In this document: in pieces, positions 46,195 to 58,388 of the stretch
How the letters are laid out: every line of letters starts with the position of its first letter
How positions within the stretch are numbered: the first letter of the stretch is position 1
Origin: Microstegium vimineum
Taxonomy: Eukaryota; Streptophyta; Magnoliopsida; Poales; Poaceae
Length of the DNA: 64,000 bases
Assembly (NCBI GenBank): GCA_022036555.1
Contig: CM039122.1
Coordinates: forward strand, 4,828,289-4,892,288
Direction of reading: 5' to 3'
Position numbers and translations under genes: made by a program
The notes under the pieces: generated by a model
The model's database searches: none
What the model was told of the DNA's origin: nothing
The model's input: the letters and a program-made list of their open reading frames with translations, nothing else

Positions 46195-46680
46195 ACCGAC
46201 GAGGCTAGAAAAAATGAGTTATCAGCTTACTCCGTGATCGACAGCTTACTCCGTGATCGACGAAGCTGGAGACATTCAATTCTGACCTACGAGGTAGGAC
46301 ATTACTTGTTTGTGACCGACGAGGCCGAGCATTTTCATAGACTTCACACCAAACTCCGTGACTGACGAGGCCGGATAGCACGCGCTGCTGACTGACGAGG
46401 TTGTGGCAGTGTTAAATGAGTTACCAGCTTATTCCGTGACCGACGAGTCCGGAGATGTTCAATCCTGACTGACGAGGCAGAGACAGTTACTTGTTCGTGA
46501 CCGACGAGGCCGAGCATTTTCATAAACTTCACTCTCCGTGACCGACGAGGCCGAAGATGTTCAGTCCTGATTGACGAGGCAGGGACAATTACTTGTTCGT
46601 GACTGACGAGGCCAGATAGCATATGCCGTTGCCGGATAGCATACGCTGCTGACTGGCGAGGTTTTGGCAGTGTTATTGAC
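46195..46680. repeat. Degenerate tandem array with ACCGAC cores
   Basis: The word GA(C/T)(C/T)GACGAGG occurs about a dozen times; exact ACCGAC stands at 46195, 46315, 46439, 46500 and 46541. Longer units recur: CCGTGACCGACGAG then GATGTTCA.TCCTGA, then GACGAGGCAG..ACA.TTACTTG, then GACCGAGGAG-type box and GCATTTTCATA.ACTTCAC. Repeat length is irregular (about 40 to 190 bp). The antisense open frame here is a product of the repeats. Confidence 0.8.
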
Positions 46681-47699
46681 ATTTAATCGGAAAACACGAC
46701 CATCATCACAGCTTAATCAGAGGTTTTCCGCGGTCAAACACTGTGGATGTAATTAACCGGCAACCTTACGAGGCCCCGAGAACCAAGAGCTTTTCAGTCG
46801 ATGATCGCCTATTTAGTCAGATGTATTAGGCGCAATTCAATGTAATTCCAGTGAGAACGTGCACTTTGTAATTCTCAAACGAATTAATAAAGATTTGAGT
46901 TCCTTGAATTGTTGTCCCTTTTACTTATTTTGTATACTTATGTATACTGATACGTCCGCATTTATTTATTCGGTCACGTTTTAGGATTACTTTCCTATGT
47001 GAGGAGATGTTTCTTTTTAGCGAAACACCTAGAGGACGCATGCCCAACCCAGTCTTTTTCTAGTGCCCCATCAAGTCAAACTCACCACTACTCATCAATA
47101 ATCATCTATCGAATCCCTGTTGCGTCGTCGTCGTTCTCCTACGATTTTGAAAATTTGTCAAAGACACATAGGGTGGCGAAACACAAGAGCGTCGTCAGGC
47201 AGGTAAGCGATACCTTATGAATTTAATAGTCCATGAGCTGAGCATCTACAAGACACCCGTCAGTCATCCCTAAAAAGTGAAATTCATCTGAACCATCAAA
47301 GCCTATGTGAGCTTCCCCAACGCTCCAGTCCACTATGGCGTGCTGCCTCCTCGTCCAGGTAAGCAACGAGCCGGTTTCAGCATTCTATGTCAATAAAGCT
47401 TGCAGAGAAGTAGACGGCTTCAACTGACAAAAGCATCAAACAACTATCGAAAAAACGCATACATATGACGAAAAGTCTATGCACCAAACGAGTAGAAAAA
47501 AAACAAACAACAAAAAAAGAAAAGTTGCGTAACTTTGAGCACCTATGACTTGTAGTCTGCATTGTAAATTTTGGTAGTCTAATCTACATGTCTTACTACT
47601 TTATTCTAAGACATATGTTTAGCCTGCGTTGGGGAAGCTCTCGGTACCTAACCATGTGCGTAGCCAAACATTCGGCCCAACCGGGCGGTGGACACCGAC
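46681..47699. repeat. Mosaic of dispersed repeats
   Basis: 47030-47165 is a diverged copy of the repeat at 32720-32935 in opposite orientation. 47309-47410 is related to 12199-12300. No gene is seen. Confidence 0.45.
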
Positions 47700-47960
47700 C
47701 GACACCCCCGCGCGCGGCCGCTGCCGTCGCCACTGACGACGAGCAGAGCGCGATCAGCAGGCGTCGACGCTGGTGACGTGCTCCACGGAGAGCACACCTT
47801 CGGCGAGGCGATCGGAGGCGGCGGCATCAAGGCACGTGCACTACCGCCGGCTGTGTGTGATTGACGAGGGAGGGCTCCTCTGCGGCGTCGCGTCGCTCAC
47901 CGACATCCTCCGGCCAGTCGGTGGGCGGGAGGCGAGGACCGGGAGCTGCGGGTACACAGC
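47700..47960 (+). pseudogene. Decayed copy of the CBS gene 3' end
   Basis: Closely follows the last exon of the CBS gene (24955-25208): GCTGCCGTCGCCACTGACGA, GTGACGTGCTCC.CGGAGAGCA, GGGCTCCTCTGCGGCGTCG and CTCACCGACATCCTCCGG. Small insertions and deletions break the frame, and exon 1 and most of exon 2 are missing. The match continues past the stop (ATCGTGTCG, CGAGACGTC, and AAG.ACGAAG) into flanking DNA, so the copy arose by DNA duplication rather than from mRNA. Confidence 0.85.
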
Positions 47961-48960
47961 ATCGTGTCGAGACGTCCAAGAACGAAGCCGGTTGCTGCTG
48001 CCTTGTGCATAGTGTCCGTACGTCCGCCTGTCGTGGTGCTGCAGAGGCCGGCGAGCTTGTTTTGCCTTGTTTGTGGTGGGCTGGCGGCGGACGGGGCGGA
48101 CCGGACTGCTCCCGTCTCCCGAGCCCAGGTCCACTCGTCTGTGTGTCGTACGCCCTGAAGGCTGGTCTCGGATAAAGCCCCGATACGTACGTCACAAGAG
48201 GCGCGCGCATGGCAGGCTCTGAGGGTCCCGGTGGTCCGGTCGACCGTTGTTCTGCCACTCGTAGCCTGAACAGGATAGAGCGGATGGTGTGGTCCCTGTT
48301 GGCCCAAAATCGCGCAGTCCCCATTGCATGTTCCACGATCACGAGCACCTCGTTCCACAGCATTGCCCCCAATTCTTATGCTCTGGCAGGTCTGGGCGTT
48401 TGGACTTTGGATGGAGGCAAAGGCAAGCACTGGACCTTTACTACAAAAAGCGGAGCCCGAGAGCGACAGCGCGAGCTCGCCCACGTCTTTTTCTTCATCG
48501 GTTTTCCCCCGTCCGTGCCCCGCTGTCCCGTCATTTCCAGGTCGACCGTTGCGTTGTGCACGGGCCGGCCAGCAAGCCTTTTTGCTTCCAGCTCTCTCTT
48601 CATGCTCCGCCTCACCCTGCTCTATTGTGTTGTGTGTATAGGCTCACAGTTGCGAGCTTCCGGAAAGAATCCGGATAGAGTATTTTTTTTTTCGTTTTTT
48701 ATATTCACCAAATTCATTCACGAGAGGAAGAATAGAATATTCACGTGTGGTCGTGGTGCAGGCGCAGGCTCGCTGAGCATGGCATTGGCATGGCAGCCAG
48801 CAGCGGCGCCCCTCTCCTGCTGATCTCCCTCTGTGTGTGTGTCCTGGCATCGCAGGGGATCATTTACCATCACATGGTTGGTTACTTGGTTAATTAATGC
48901 TTATTGGCATGCAATCGAGTGCGTTGCGTGGAACACGTAGTAGTACAAACTAGCACACTA
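47961..48960 (+). repeat. Duplicated downstream flank of the CBS gene
   Basis: 48095-48165 and 48790-48945 echo 25470-25510 and 26130-26290, in the same order and strand as beside the intact gene. In between lies unrelated or unrecognised DNA (about 48180-48780). Open frames here are not supported as genes. Confidence 0.6.
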
Positions 48961-50580
48961 GTACTAGTACTGCTGCTACATTGGATCGCGCAGTTTTTAC
49001 TCCCACTCCGTCGTAGTACTAGCACGCACTCATAAACCCTCTTGCAGTGGAGAGGCGCTTAATTGTTGGAAAAGAAAGAGCGGTTGACAAGTGGGGCCCA
49101 CTCTCCCTATCCCCACATGTGACGGACGTGACAAGAGTATCGCTGAAGCCACGTCACAGCTTAAACAAGCTCTAATCCGAGCTCCTGCCACGTGTGCAGT
49201 TAACACTCATACTAATCCAGTTATATTCTTTTTTTTATTATTTATTTATATGTTCTAATAAAAGAAATCCATATCCAGATCAGTACCAACTAGAGTTGCA
49301 GTCGTCCAGGATGCCGGTGGCTTCTAATGGTTGTCTGTTTGTTTGGATTATTGGAGTTAGCTGCTGCACTGCCTGTGTTGGTGTTGGTGTTGCTGTCAGT
49401 TAACTATTGCATCATCTGATCTGATGATGAATGGGTGAACCGTGGAGTGGAGATAAGGGTTTGGGTGCCATTGTTGTCCACGGCAATCAATTGTGCCATA
49501 TACTAGTAGTAGTATATTATTAGTACCTGTCACCAGCTTTATTGTCACTATTAAGTGCTCTCTCTATATACTATACTGTATGTGTGTGATTAAGATTCTC
49601 CACCTGCAACCATTGCATGTGAAGTTGGATTGGGCATTTTGGGGGTCATGCACTGCACTCAGGAGTACCCACTTTTCATTTTAGCCCGTGGGGCCCACGC
49701 TCTGGTGGTGAGTGCACCACTAATGTTGTGTTATCGTGTCACTGTGTGTGTGCACAAGCGTACAAAGGGCCACATTCAATGCAGTTTCTTTTTTTCATTT
49801 TTTTTGGGTGCTTTTACTTCATGAGAAAGGCAATGGAAAAAAGTGTGGCTCCAATTATTTCAGCAAAAAGGAAGACAGATCATGCAAACACAGAAGGGTG
49901 ATAACTCCTCCAGCTAGAGAAGAGTACTACTGAGCTTTGCGTGATGTGTACACGCAGAACAGATCCTTCTGTTGAACGGGACTTAAGGAAACAAAAATAG
50001 TTACGCCTTGTATTATAGGACAGAGTAGCTTTATATCTATGAAATCCTTTCTTTTATATATCATAATCATAAGAGTACACTTTCATATCTATAGATGAAA
50101 ATAATGTTATTATCATTTGACTTAATACTATTTTAAAATTATTGGCCTATTCGGTTAGCTTTCTTTTTAGCGCCGCCGCAGCAGCACCAGCTCACTATCG
50201 CTACAATGTTTCATCTATCAATGTGATAGCAGCCACTCACTGTTGCTACAATGTTTACTTATTATTTTTAGGCTACAGTTCTTTAAGTTTTTGGATCTAA
50301 AACAAGGCCTGAACAAAAGGATCCTTGGATTCTGTTTCCCAGTTTTTCTGCACTTTCCACGGTCAGTTAGTACAGATTTAGTACACCACACCCCACTCAC
50401 GTCACGTGGTAATTGCACCACAAACTGCAGTTAAAGAACTTAAATTTCCAGAAACAGTAACCACTGTTGCTTCTTCACCCTGTATAAAATCTGGAATCGC
50501 ATCATTATTACAGTAAAAGGGCTCCTTTTTACCCATTTTGGCTGCCAAAATTTCTTCACCATTTCTGGTGCATGCAGCCT
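48961..50580. other. Spacer before the IST1-like gene
   Basis: Upstream region and probable promoter of the IST1-like gene. A TAGTAC-rich stretch is at 48940-49025. No gene is seen. Confidence 0.45.
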
Positions 50581-50696
50581 GATCATGGCCACCTGGCTTC
50601 TCCTCAGCAACAGCTCACATTTTTCTTTCTTCTCCACTTCCTCCACCCAGCCCAGCAGCCATCTTCCCCACCCCACCAGGCCACCACCACCACCAC

Positions 50697-50722
50697 CTCT
50701 CTCTCTCTCTCTCTCTTCTTCC
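50697..50722 (+). repeat. CT microsatellite in the IST1-like leader
   Basis: An uninterrupted (CT)n run of about 20 bases within a pyrimidine-rich leader about 180 bp upstream of the start codon, a common feature of plant 5' leaders. Confidence 0.8.
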
Positions 50723-50893
50723 TTTTTCTCCTCTCTTTCTGATGCTTTGACGCCACAGCTCGCAGCTTTGGCCGCCTCACCTCCTCCTCCTCCTGTGCCA
50801 CTGGTTAAAGCAGAGGGAGGAGCTGTAGGAGAACTGAAGAAGAGGACAAGGAGAAGCGCAGCAGAGGAAAGGGGGACCGAGGGAGCGGGCAAG

Positions 50894-53800
50894 ATGTTTG
50901 ACAGTTTGCTCAACTCCAAGTTCTACAACAAATGGTACATACATGAATCTCCCCTTGTTTGGTTCGGTTTGATGCGTGATTGGAACCTTTAGCCCCGGCT
51001 GTTCTCGGAGTTCGTTGCCTGTTTTTTCTTGACACCCGAGTTCGAAATCGGTTGTTTTGTGCCGTATTCTGCCGACGATTTGTTCAGCTTTTCGATTTGC
51101 TCGAAGAGGAGGAGGTCGAATGTTGAGCCGCATTCGGTCGATAGCTGCGTTCCTCGGATTCCGAATTGTTTAGCTCCACTTATCATCTTCATCTGCGAAT
51201 TCAAGGAGCTGCTTCCTGGACTTGCGAGCCCTTTCCCCCCCGTTCCTTTTGTAGCAGGGAGGGAATCTGGTCTTGTTCCTGATCTGTGTTCTGGTTTCCT
51301 GCTGTTTGTCCAGATTCCTGCATTCTCGATTTGGCCTTGTGTTTGTTTAATTTCTGCTGTTCCGTACCTACCCACTGAATTCGTTGCTGTTTGGTGCAGC
51401 AAGCACGCAATCAAGTGCACCCGGACTCGGCTGGATCTGCTGCGGCGGAAGAAGCATGCCATGGTGAAATTCCTCAAGAAGGACGTCGCCGAACTCCTCA
51501 CCAACGGCCTTGAATCGCACGCCTTCGCACGGGTACTGTCTTCACTTCTCGAGGCCTGAACTTGAATTGTTTAGTGGTGTCGACCTTGGTGCGAATTTGA
51601 CGAGTTGGAAATGTTCTTCGAAGATGAACTGCACCGTGGTGAAATCTATGACGAAATGCAGAGCCATGTGATGGTGTTCGTAGTGATATGTTCCTGATTG
51701 CTGTTACTTAGTTGTTTCCCCCTGAACTGCAGATGGAAGGGCTGATCGTTGAGATGAACCAAGCATCGTGCTATGATATGATAGAGCAGTACTGTGAATA
51801 TCTTGTGAAGCAGCTCAACCACATGCAGAAAGAGAGGTAATTGTCAGTTGTCACCCTTCTTCAAGTGATGCACTGATTTCATCTTGTGAATACACATGTG
51901 CTCTGCATGTGTTTGTTTTCTTGCTAGAAAGAGAAGGGAAACATTATAATCCATCCAATTTTGCAGTAGCTCTGATTTCTAGTATGATGTAGCTGGTTAA
52001 GGTGGCTTAGAGATCATGCCTTTCAACATTCAGTTTGATCAGTGTTCTATGGATTCTTTCCTAAGTGGCTTGTTTCGAGATAATTGCTTGAGTGCATAGC
52101 TTGATAGACATACCTTGATTTTCTTGTTCATTTGTGGTCAAGACATGCCATGCTCCTGTTGTCATGCACATGTCACATTTAAGATTGAAAATTCTTTCTG
52201 TCAAGGTTACTAATTACTGACTTGATGTTTGATTTCTGGTTTAGCAATTTCCATAGTATCCCAAGGTTGTACAGGATTTTGATATTCCTACCTACACCAG
52301 ATCCTCTTTTTGCATTTTGCTTACTAATCATGCATGCTACCATTATTATCTCATCCCAAAAAATGAATACCGCAGTTTTCACATTTAGGGATATGCAGAT
52401 TGTAGATGTTTTTTTTTTTAACTTTGGTTATTTCTAGTTGTATCACTATCAAAATATCTAGTTCTTCTATTTATCAATTCGATTAATATTACAATAATAC
52501 TTCCTTCTGCAATTGATCACTGAATCTGCGATGTTTCTTAACAGTGAATGCCCTCAGGAAGCCTTGGAAGCTGTGTCTACTCTGATATTTGCTGCCGCTA
52601 GATTTCCTGATTTGCCTGAACTGTGTGACCTCAGACATGTATTTACAGAGAGATATGGGAGTTCTGTCGAGCCTTTTGTTAATTCTGAGGTGCTGAAATG
52701 CTTTTACTTTTCTTATACTTGAGCTGATCTGCATTGTTTGGAACATATGGATTAACTTGAGCTGATCTGCATTGTTTGGAACATATGGATTAACTTAACT
52801 ATTCTGTGAAACAGTTTATTCAGAACCTCCAGAGTAAATCATTTACAAATGAAGAGAAGTTGCAAGTAATGAAACGTGTTGCTGAAGAGTTCTCAGTTCC
52901 ATTTGATAGCAGGGCATTGGAATGGAAGATAACTTGTGGCTCTCAAAATAATCATGTAAGGTTTTAGTAAACTTTCTGCATTATCGAATATATGCAATGA
53001 CTTATCCATAATCATTTGGTAAGCATATAGGGGTCACTCAATTCTAATCTTCACATTCTTTTGCCATCAGGATCTTCCAAAGAAAAATTCACTTAAACAG
53101 GAAATGGAAGCATCAGCACGAGATGGGCACAAGGTTGATAGTCATGCTGTTCATGAAAGAAAATCTAAAGCTATGCCTGAAGGCTATGAACAGAAGCAGC
53201 AAATGGCCGTGAAACCCAAAGATATACATGTCGTTCCTGATGGCAATGGTCAGTTAAGCGAAAAAGGCAGAAAGAAGTACTCAGATAAACCTAGTGAGAA
53301 AAGGCACGTGGATAATCCTTTGCCTCCTTTGGACACGAAAGAAAAGAATGGTCAGAAAGAAATGAAGAAATATGACAAAAAAGATAGTCACCATCGGAGG
53401 GAACTGATGGATACAAAGGAGTTAGACCTCAATGGCTTAAAACAGGATGCTGGTGTGTCAAAACCTTCTGGTGGCCCTGATCCTAGTTGGGGACATGCTG
53501 ACTTGGGGCTTAAAACTCTAGGCCTTGAAAAGCAAGAAATTGATTCAACTTTCACCTTGAATGGTAAAACAGTGAACAAGGCTCCTCCTTATTCTAAGCC
53601 CTACAGAGCATCAATGGGTGAGAAGGCTGCTGAAGATAGGCAAGATAGGCAGCCTGTGCCAGAGAAGACAGCCAATATGCGTCCTCCTTATGTTAAGCCA
53701 AATTTTGAAAAGCATGCAAATCAAGGTGCATATGGTTACAAGCATAGTGGTGAACCAATTTATGACCCTGTTTCCGTCAGAAGTAGGATTCCAAAACCAC

Positions 53801-54543
53801 CTGCACATGTCGATGATCATGCTGGAATGGCGGCAAATCAAGCGCCTGATGGCCGAAGAAGACATTCAAGCAAGAGGAATGGTGCCAATGACAACTATGA
53901 CCAGAAAGGTGGTCATGTGCTACCCTTAGAAGGCCTGGGAGTCGATGATGATATCAACAATGCGAGGCCTTTTCACCGAATTCCTAGTGAGCGAAGAAAG
54001 CACAGAAGCAGGCGGAACGGATCGACGAGTGGCAGTGACTACAATGGGGCCAGTGAAGACCACGAGTCAGATGGTGATGATGTGAATACAGCAATTGATT
54101 TCGGCAATCTTCTGCCCCGTGCCCCTAGTTCACAAAGGAAACACAGGAGTCGGAGTGCTGATCCTAGCAAGGGAGGCCGTGATGACGAGGAAAAGATGAT
54201 GGATAAGCTTCTGATGCACTACAGCAAGAAAGGTCTGGACAGGGAGGAGCACAAAGAAAGAGTAAAATCCCAGATCCCGCGGCCTCGAGCTGATCAACGC
54301 GCTGATGATGGAGCTGGAGAGCTGTCTAACAAAGAGGGGGCATCTGCACATCGTCCTGAAAGAGCTGTATCTCTACCTTCAGAATCCGCAAGCCCAAAGG
54401 CGAAGGCGAAGGCGAAGCCAAAGCCAAAAGCCCCTGTTCGGTCCTTGTCCATGCAGCCAGAAATGTCAAGAGGGAATGTGCATCCAAGTATGCCAGATTT
54501 CGACGAACTGGCTGCGCGGATCAGTGCTCTGAGGAATGCATGA
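50894..54543 (+). CDS. IST1-like protein (ESCRT / Vps4 regulator)
   Basis: Six exons: 50894-50934, 51400-51532, 51733-51836, 52545-52689, 52815-52955, 53071-54543. They give 2037 bases in frame, 678 residues. Residues about 10-180 form the IST1 domain (PF03398): start MFDSLLNSKF, then the basic helix RLDLLRRKKHAMVKFLKKD and EALEAVSTLIFAAARFPDLPEL. The rest is a long charged, disordered tail in one exon, with three imperfect repeats built on R(R/K)H(S/R)S(K/R)R at about 260, 306 and 350. The last 16 residues, PDFDELAARISALRNA, match the MIM1 consensus (L-X2-R-[LI]-X2-L-[KR]; L668, R671, I672, L675, R676), which in animals and yeast binds the MIT domain of VPS4. So a role in multivesicular-body sorting at endosomes is well supported by family. 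An in-frame ATG at 50585 could add 103 low-complexity residues; 50894 fits the family start. Confidence 0.92.
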
Positions 54544-55317
54544 GCTGCCACAAGACTGGTCTTCAGCGCGATGCTTCTGTTCTTTCAGGAACTTGACCAT
54601 GGAATCTGAAATCCGATGGTGCCTGCGAGTCGTGGGAATAAGGGGACACTCGATCGAGATGTAATTGGCCTGCTCTTGCAGCATTTTATCTTTGGTGGTA
54701 TACTTGTTTGTGTTGCTCTAAGTGTGTCTTGGTAGAGGTATTGTCATCAGGAAGAGTGAAATGTGGCAATTCATAGGGATACCATATACTATACAAGTAG
54801 CCAGCTACAACGATTTGGATGTGTTTGTTGTTGTACTCATAGAACAAATATTGTTGGTGTATAGATGCCCATTGATGCGGCTATGATGATAAAGGAATTT
54901 CTTCTTCTTCTTTTTATATAGTTTTCCTTCAATTTGTTGATGAGGCTGGGGCAGAGATTCCATTTTATTCAGCAACAATTAGGCAGCCTGGCTGGGCATT
55001 GTCTGATTCCTTATTTTTAATCTCTAGGAGAAGAAGGGCATGTGACGGTTGCCGCATCTAGCGGTGCCGACGCCGAAAGCTTCTGCTGAGCCGAGCTGCA
55101 AAATGATTCTGAGCACGTTCTTGTGTTGTGATCACGTTCTTGTGTTGTGGAGTACTACTACCAGCAATATTCTCCTGTCTTGGATTGCTCAAACCCAATC
55201 AATCTTTATTAATTTATAGGGACAAATGGGATCTTCGAATCGATCTTCGTCCTGATGTACTAGGTCATAGTTTCAACCGAAGTAACCGCTAGTCTTGTTT
55301 TAATATTTTATTCATAA
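54544..55317. other. 3' flank of the IST1-like gene
   Basis: 3' untranslated region and spacer. TGTTGTGATCACGTTCTTG is repeated in short form at 55110-55145. No gene is seen. Confidence 0.5.
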
Positions 55318-56711
55318 CTAGAAAATATAGCCGTCCGTTGCAACGGGAGAAAAAAATTATATTCCAAAAAATAAAGGCACATGTATTACATATCTATTTA
55401 TTTATATTTTATTCTTTCTATAAAACTTCAACTTTAATTTGTTTTATGATGAATCCATAGTATATAAATTAAAATAGGTAATAATATGATATTGAATTAA
55501 AAGAAAATCTTGATAGTTTCTTCTCTTATTATAACACACCAGAACTTTTGTAAATATATCGTTAAATTCATGTAAAAATTAGTTATCGTCATGCCAAGAA
55601 GAGTGGATGCCCGAGTCTGGCATGGTCTGGCATGCGAGGCGATGAGCGGGAATAGGACCAAGCTCCGTCGCTTTGCTTCCCTCGTCGACCTGAAGCTCTG
55701 AATCCCGCCGTCTACAACCTTGTTGCGTCCGTGCCTCCACCTCGTTGACGACCCGGTCATTGATGTGCATTTATAGGTTTGATTTGAAGAGTTGAATTTG
55801 ATTTGAAGTTGTATCCCATTCTGGACTCTAGACTCTATCCTATTTGGAACAGGAAACGTGAGCCAGTTGAAGCAGCCGAGACTTTGTCAGCCAAATCCTT
55901 CTCTGATTTTGTCGATTCGGTTTTTTCTCTGATTTTGTCTACCGTTGATTTGTGTATGGATGGAGAAGAAATCGATTTTTGGTGATATTTTAGGCTCAAC
56001 TTTATTTGGTACATGATTTTCATCAATTTGGTATGTCTGCTTTTGACTCGATCTGAATCTGAAATCTAGATTTTGTCTGGTATGTTACCGGTTGTGTGCT
56101 ACTCTGTTGTATCGTATCCGGGCTGAACTCTTTAGCTTGGTGTGGCCATTGAACTTTTTTTTTTTGTCTTGATCTAAATTGTGATGGCTTGATTTTGTTC
56201 TTCACTCCTACGCCTCAATCTATTTGGTTCATCATATCGAAAGTAGACACGAACTCTGTGTTCACACTATGGTTCGATTTAGTATTACCTTGTTTATTCG
56301 ATTGGTAGTTTGAGTCCTTAGTCAATTTGGGTTGCAATCTTGCTATATCCAAGACATGGCTTCCTTATTAGATGTAACTTTTAGCTCTGTACTGTTCGGT
56401 TTTCTTTGTTGTCAGCGTATAAGGGGGTGTTTGGTTTACCCCCCTAGAGTTTAGTGGTCCCTAAAGTTTAGTGCCCCCTAAAGTTTAGTGCATCAACTAA
56501 AGTTTAGGGGGCACTTTAGGGAGAGTGTTTGGTAGTTTAGGGTCTAAAATCACCTAAGTTTAGTTACTAAAGTTTAGGGGGCTATAACCAAACACCCCTA
56601 AGTAGTTAACGGAAGTCAGAGTCACTGATTGGGAAGGTTGGACGAAAAAATAGGCTAGAAATTTTACCTCTTTATTATTAGGTTTAGGTATAGATATAGA
56701 TATAGATATAG
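55318..56711 (-). mobile_element. Helitron A (non-autonomous, minus strand)
   Basis: Read on the minus strand the 3' end is a hairpin-forming CCCGTTGCAACGGACGG stretch, then CTAG followed by T (plus strand A/CTAG at 55318). The 5' end is TC within TCTATATCTATACC (the plus-strand TATAGA run ending at about 56711; exact base uncertain because of the simple repeat). The interior has no helicase and contains a Tourist MITE. 55600-55760 is GC-richer and may be captured gene DNA. Confidence 0.7.
56423..56598. mobile_element. Tourist MITE inside Helitron A
   Basis: Ends GGGGGTGTTTGGTT and AACCAAACACCCC with a TAA duplication on each side (56420-56422 and 56599-56601). The interior is full of CTAAAGTTTAG palindromes. 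176 bp; a textbook PIF/Harbinger MITE. Confidence 0.92.
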
Positions 56712-56712
56712 A

Positions 56713-58388
56713 CTAGCAAAAATGTCCGTACGTTGCAACGGGAGCACAAGACATAGTTTATTGCATGATCTTAAATTTGAAGATGACTTAATTTATACCA
56801 CACAATATTACTTATTTTAACCATGCTTAAACAAAACTTCAAATAAAATAGGAAATTATCTAAGCACTAAAAATAAAATAAATTTAAGGCTTAATCGTGA
56901 GCTTATTTTGGTCAGAAACTTGAAAAAGAGATAGACCTTTTATGGCCTTTTAGCCTGCTGAACGACCGCAAGATCTTAAATCCGGCTACTTGTGCATGAG
57001 TCGTGCATCTAAGCTAAACCACGTAACCCCGCATGACATACTAATTTGTGCCTCATTCAGAGCCATTTAATCTCATCCGACGGTCAAGAACACTTTTGTG
57101 TGTAACAAAACTGCTAGCTCTTCCAAACCCTAGCTGATTTGTTTTCTCCTCCCTTCGCGTTTCTTGCACCAGCTACCAGTAGCTAGAGAGAGAAATGCTC
57201 GTTGGACAGTTTGCCAGTTGGTGGGCTAGTGGTCACCACCGGCGTCAGGACACGCAGGGCTGGACTGAGGGCGACGCCGACGGGAGAGTGCACGACAGGC
57301 CAAGCCGCGCTGCCGCAAGACCGACTTCACTTGAAGCTTCCTAGGCGCAATGGTGGCGTGGCTCATCGGCGGCCCACGGCCTCGACGAGCTTCCTCGGCA
57401 CGACGGCGCGCTGCCGCAACGCCTCGTAGGTTCTGTGCCCGAGCACATGCGGCCTCACAGCCATGCCTCGACGCTTCGACTCCTCAGATCCACTTCGAGA
57501 AAACGGACAACTCCGCTCCGCTCCAGCGGAAACCCACCTCGATGGCAACGCTTCGACCCACCTCCGCATTGCCCACCTTTAGAAAAAAAATGATTGTTTT
57601 GTTTTGTATTGACGTATGCTTGTATGCTTTTCTTCCGGTGTACGATTCAGGCGGATGCGATTAGAAGTGGATCGCGCACAGGGACACGGAATTCCGCCAA
57701 TCTCCAAGGGCTTTTGATTCTATCTGAGCTCATGATTTCGTCCGTGATATATTTATGTTTTCTGAGATGCAACGTGTGCTAAGATAAACATGCTTCTTTA
57801 TTCAATTTAGAGCTCTTTTTTATTCAATTTGATATTTGGCCGATTTCCTTTTCTAATCTTTTTTGGTGTATATTTCCTTTTCTAATCCGGTAAGGACTCG
57901 AGTCGATCTCCACATCCATGAGTGGTAAGGCAGACGTTACCTTAATCCAATATGGTTTGGAATTAGATTTCGGTGTCATATATTGTTTCCAATTTTTATT
58001 CCATCACGTACGTGTGCCATATTACTTGATTTTTCCTTTCTAATTTTTATTTCATTACGTATTACTATCTTAATCCACTATGGTTTGGAATTAGATTTCT
58101 ATATCATATTACTTTATTTTTCCTTTCCAATTTTTATTTCATCACGTACGTGCTATATTACTTCATTTTTCCTTTTCAATTTTTATTTCATTACGTATTA
58201 CTATTCTTGTGGATGACTTAATCCGTATCGGAAGTGGGCTCTATATCGCGTTTTTGAATTGGACTCTGTATCACGTTAGATATTATTTGGTAGTTAAAGA
58301 AAGTGACAGACAAAAGAATGGATGGACGAAAAAAGACACCTAGAATTTTGCCTCTTTATTAAGAAAAATGTATAGATATAGGTATAGA
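56713..58388 (-). mobile_element. Helitron B (non-autonomous, minus strand)
   Basis: Same family as Helitron A: plus-strand A/CTAGCAAAAATGTCCGTACG then TTGCAACGGG at the left (its 3' end) and CCTCTTTATTA..TATAGATATAGG at the right (its 5' end, TC on the minus strand). The first and last 60 or so bases match Helitron A, but the interior differs. 57130-57560 is GC-rich and may be captured gene sequence; it has no recognisable product. 57960-58205 holds a short repeat (TTTTTATT.CATTACGTA, with TTAATCCA.TATGGTTTGGAATTAGATTTC) in degenerate copies. Confidence 0.7.

Noticed and set aside
46195..46680. CRISPR-like spaced repeats
   Set aside because: Irregular unit length, degenerate repeats and a plant nuclear context exclude a CRISPR array; the same holds for the 37-bp array at 33995.
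46344..46682. Minus-strand open frame with internal protein repeats
   Set aside because: The repeats come from the underlying DNA array; no start context or family.
47827..48823. Several overlapping open frames on both strands
   Set aside because: They lie in the decayed CBS copy and its flank; none keeps a family motif beyond the broken CBS end.
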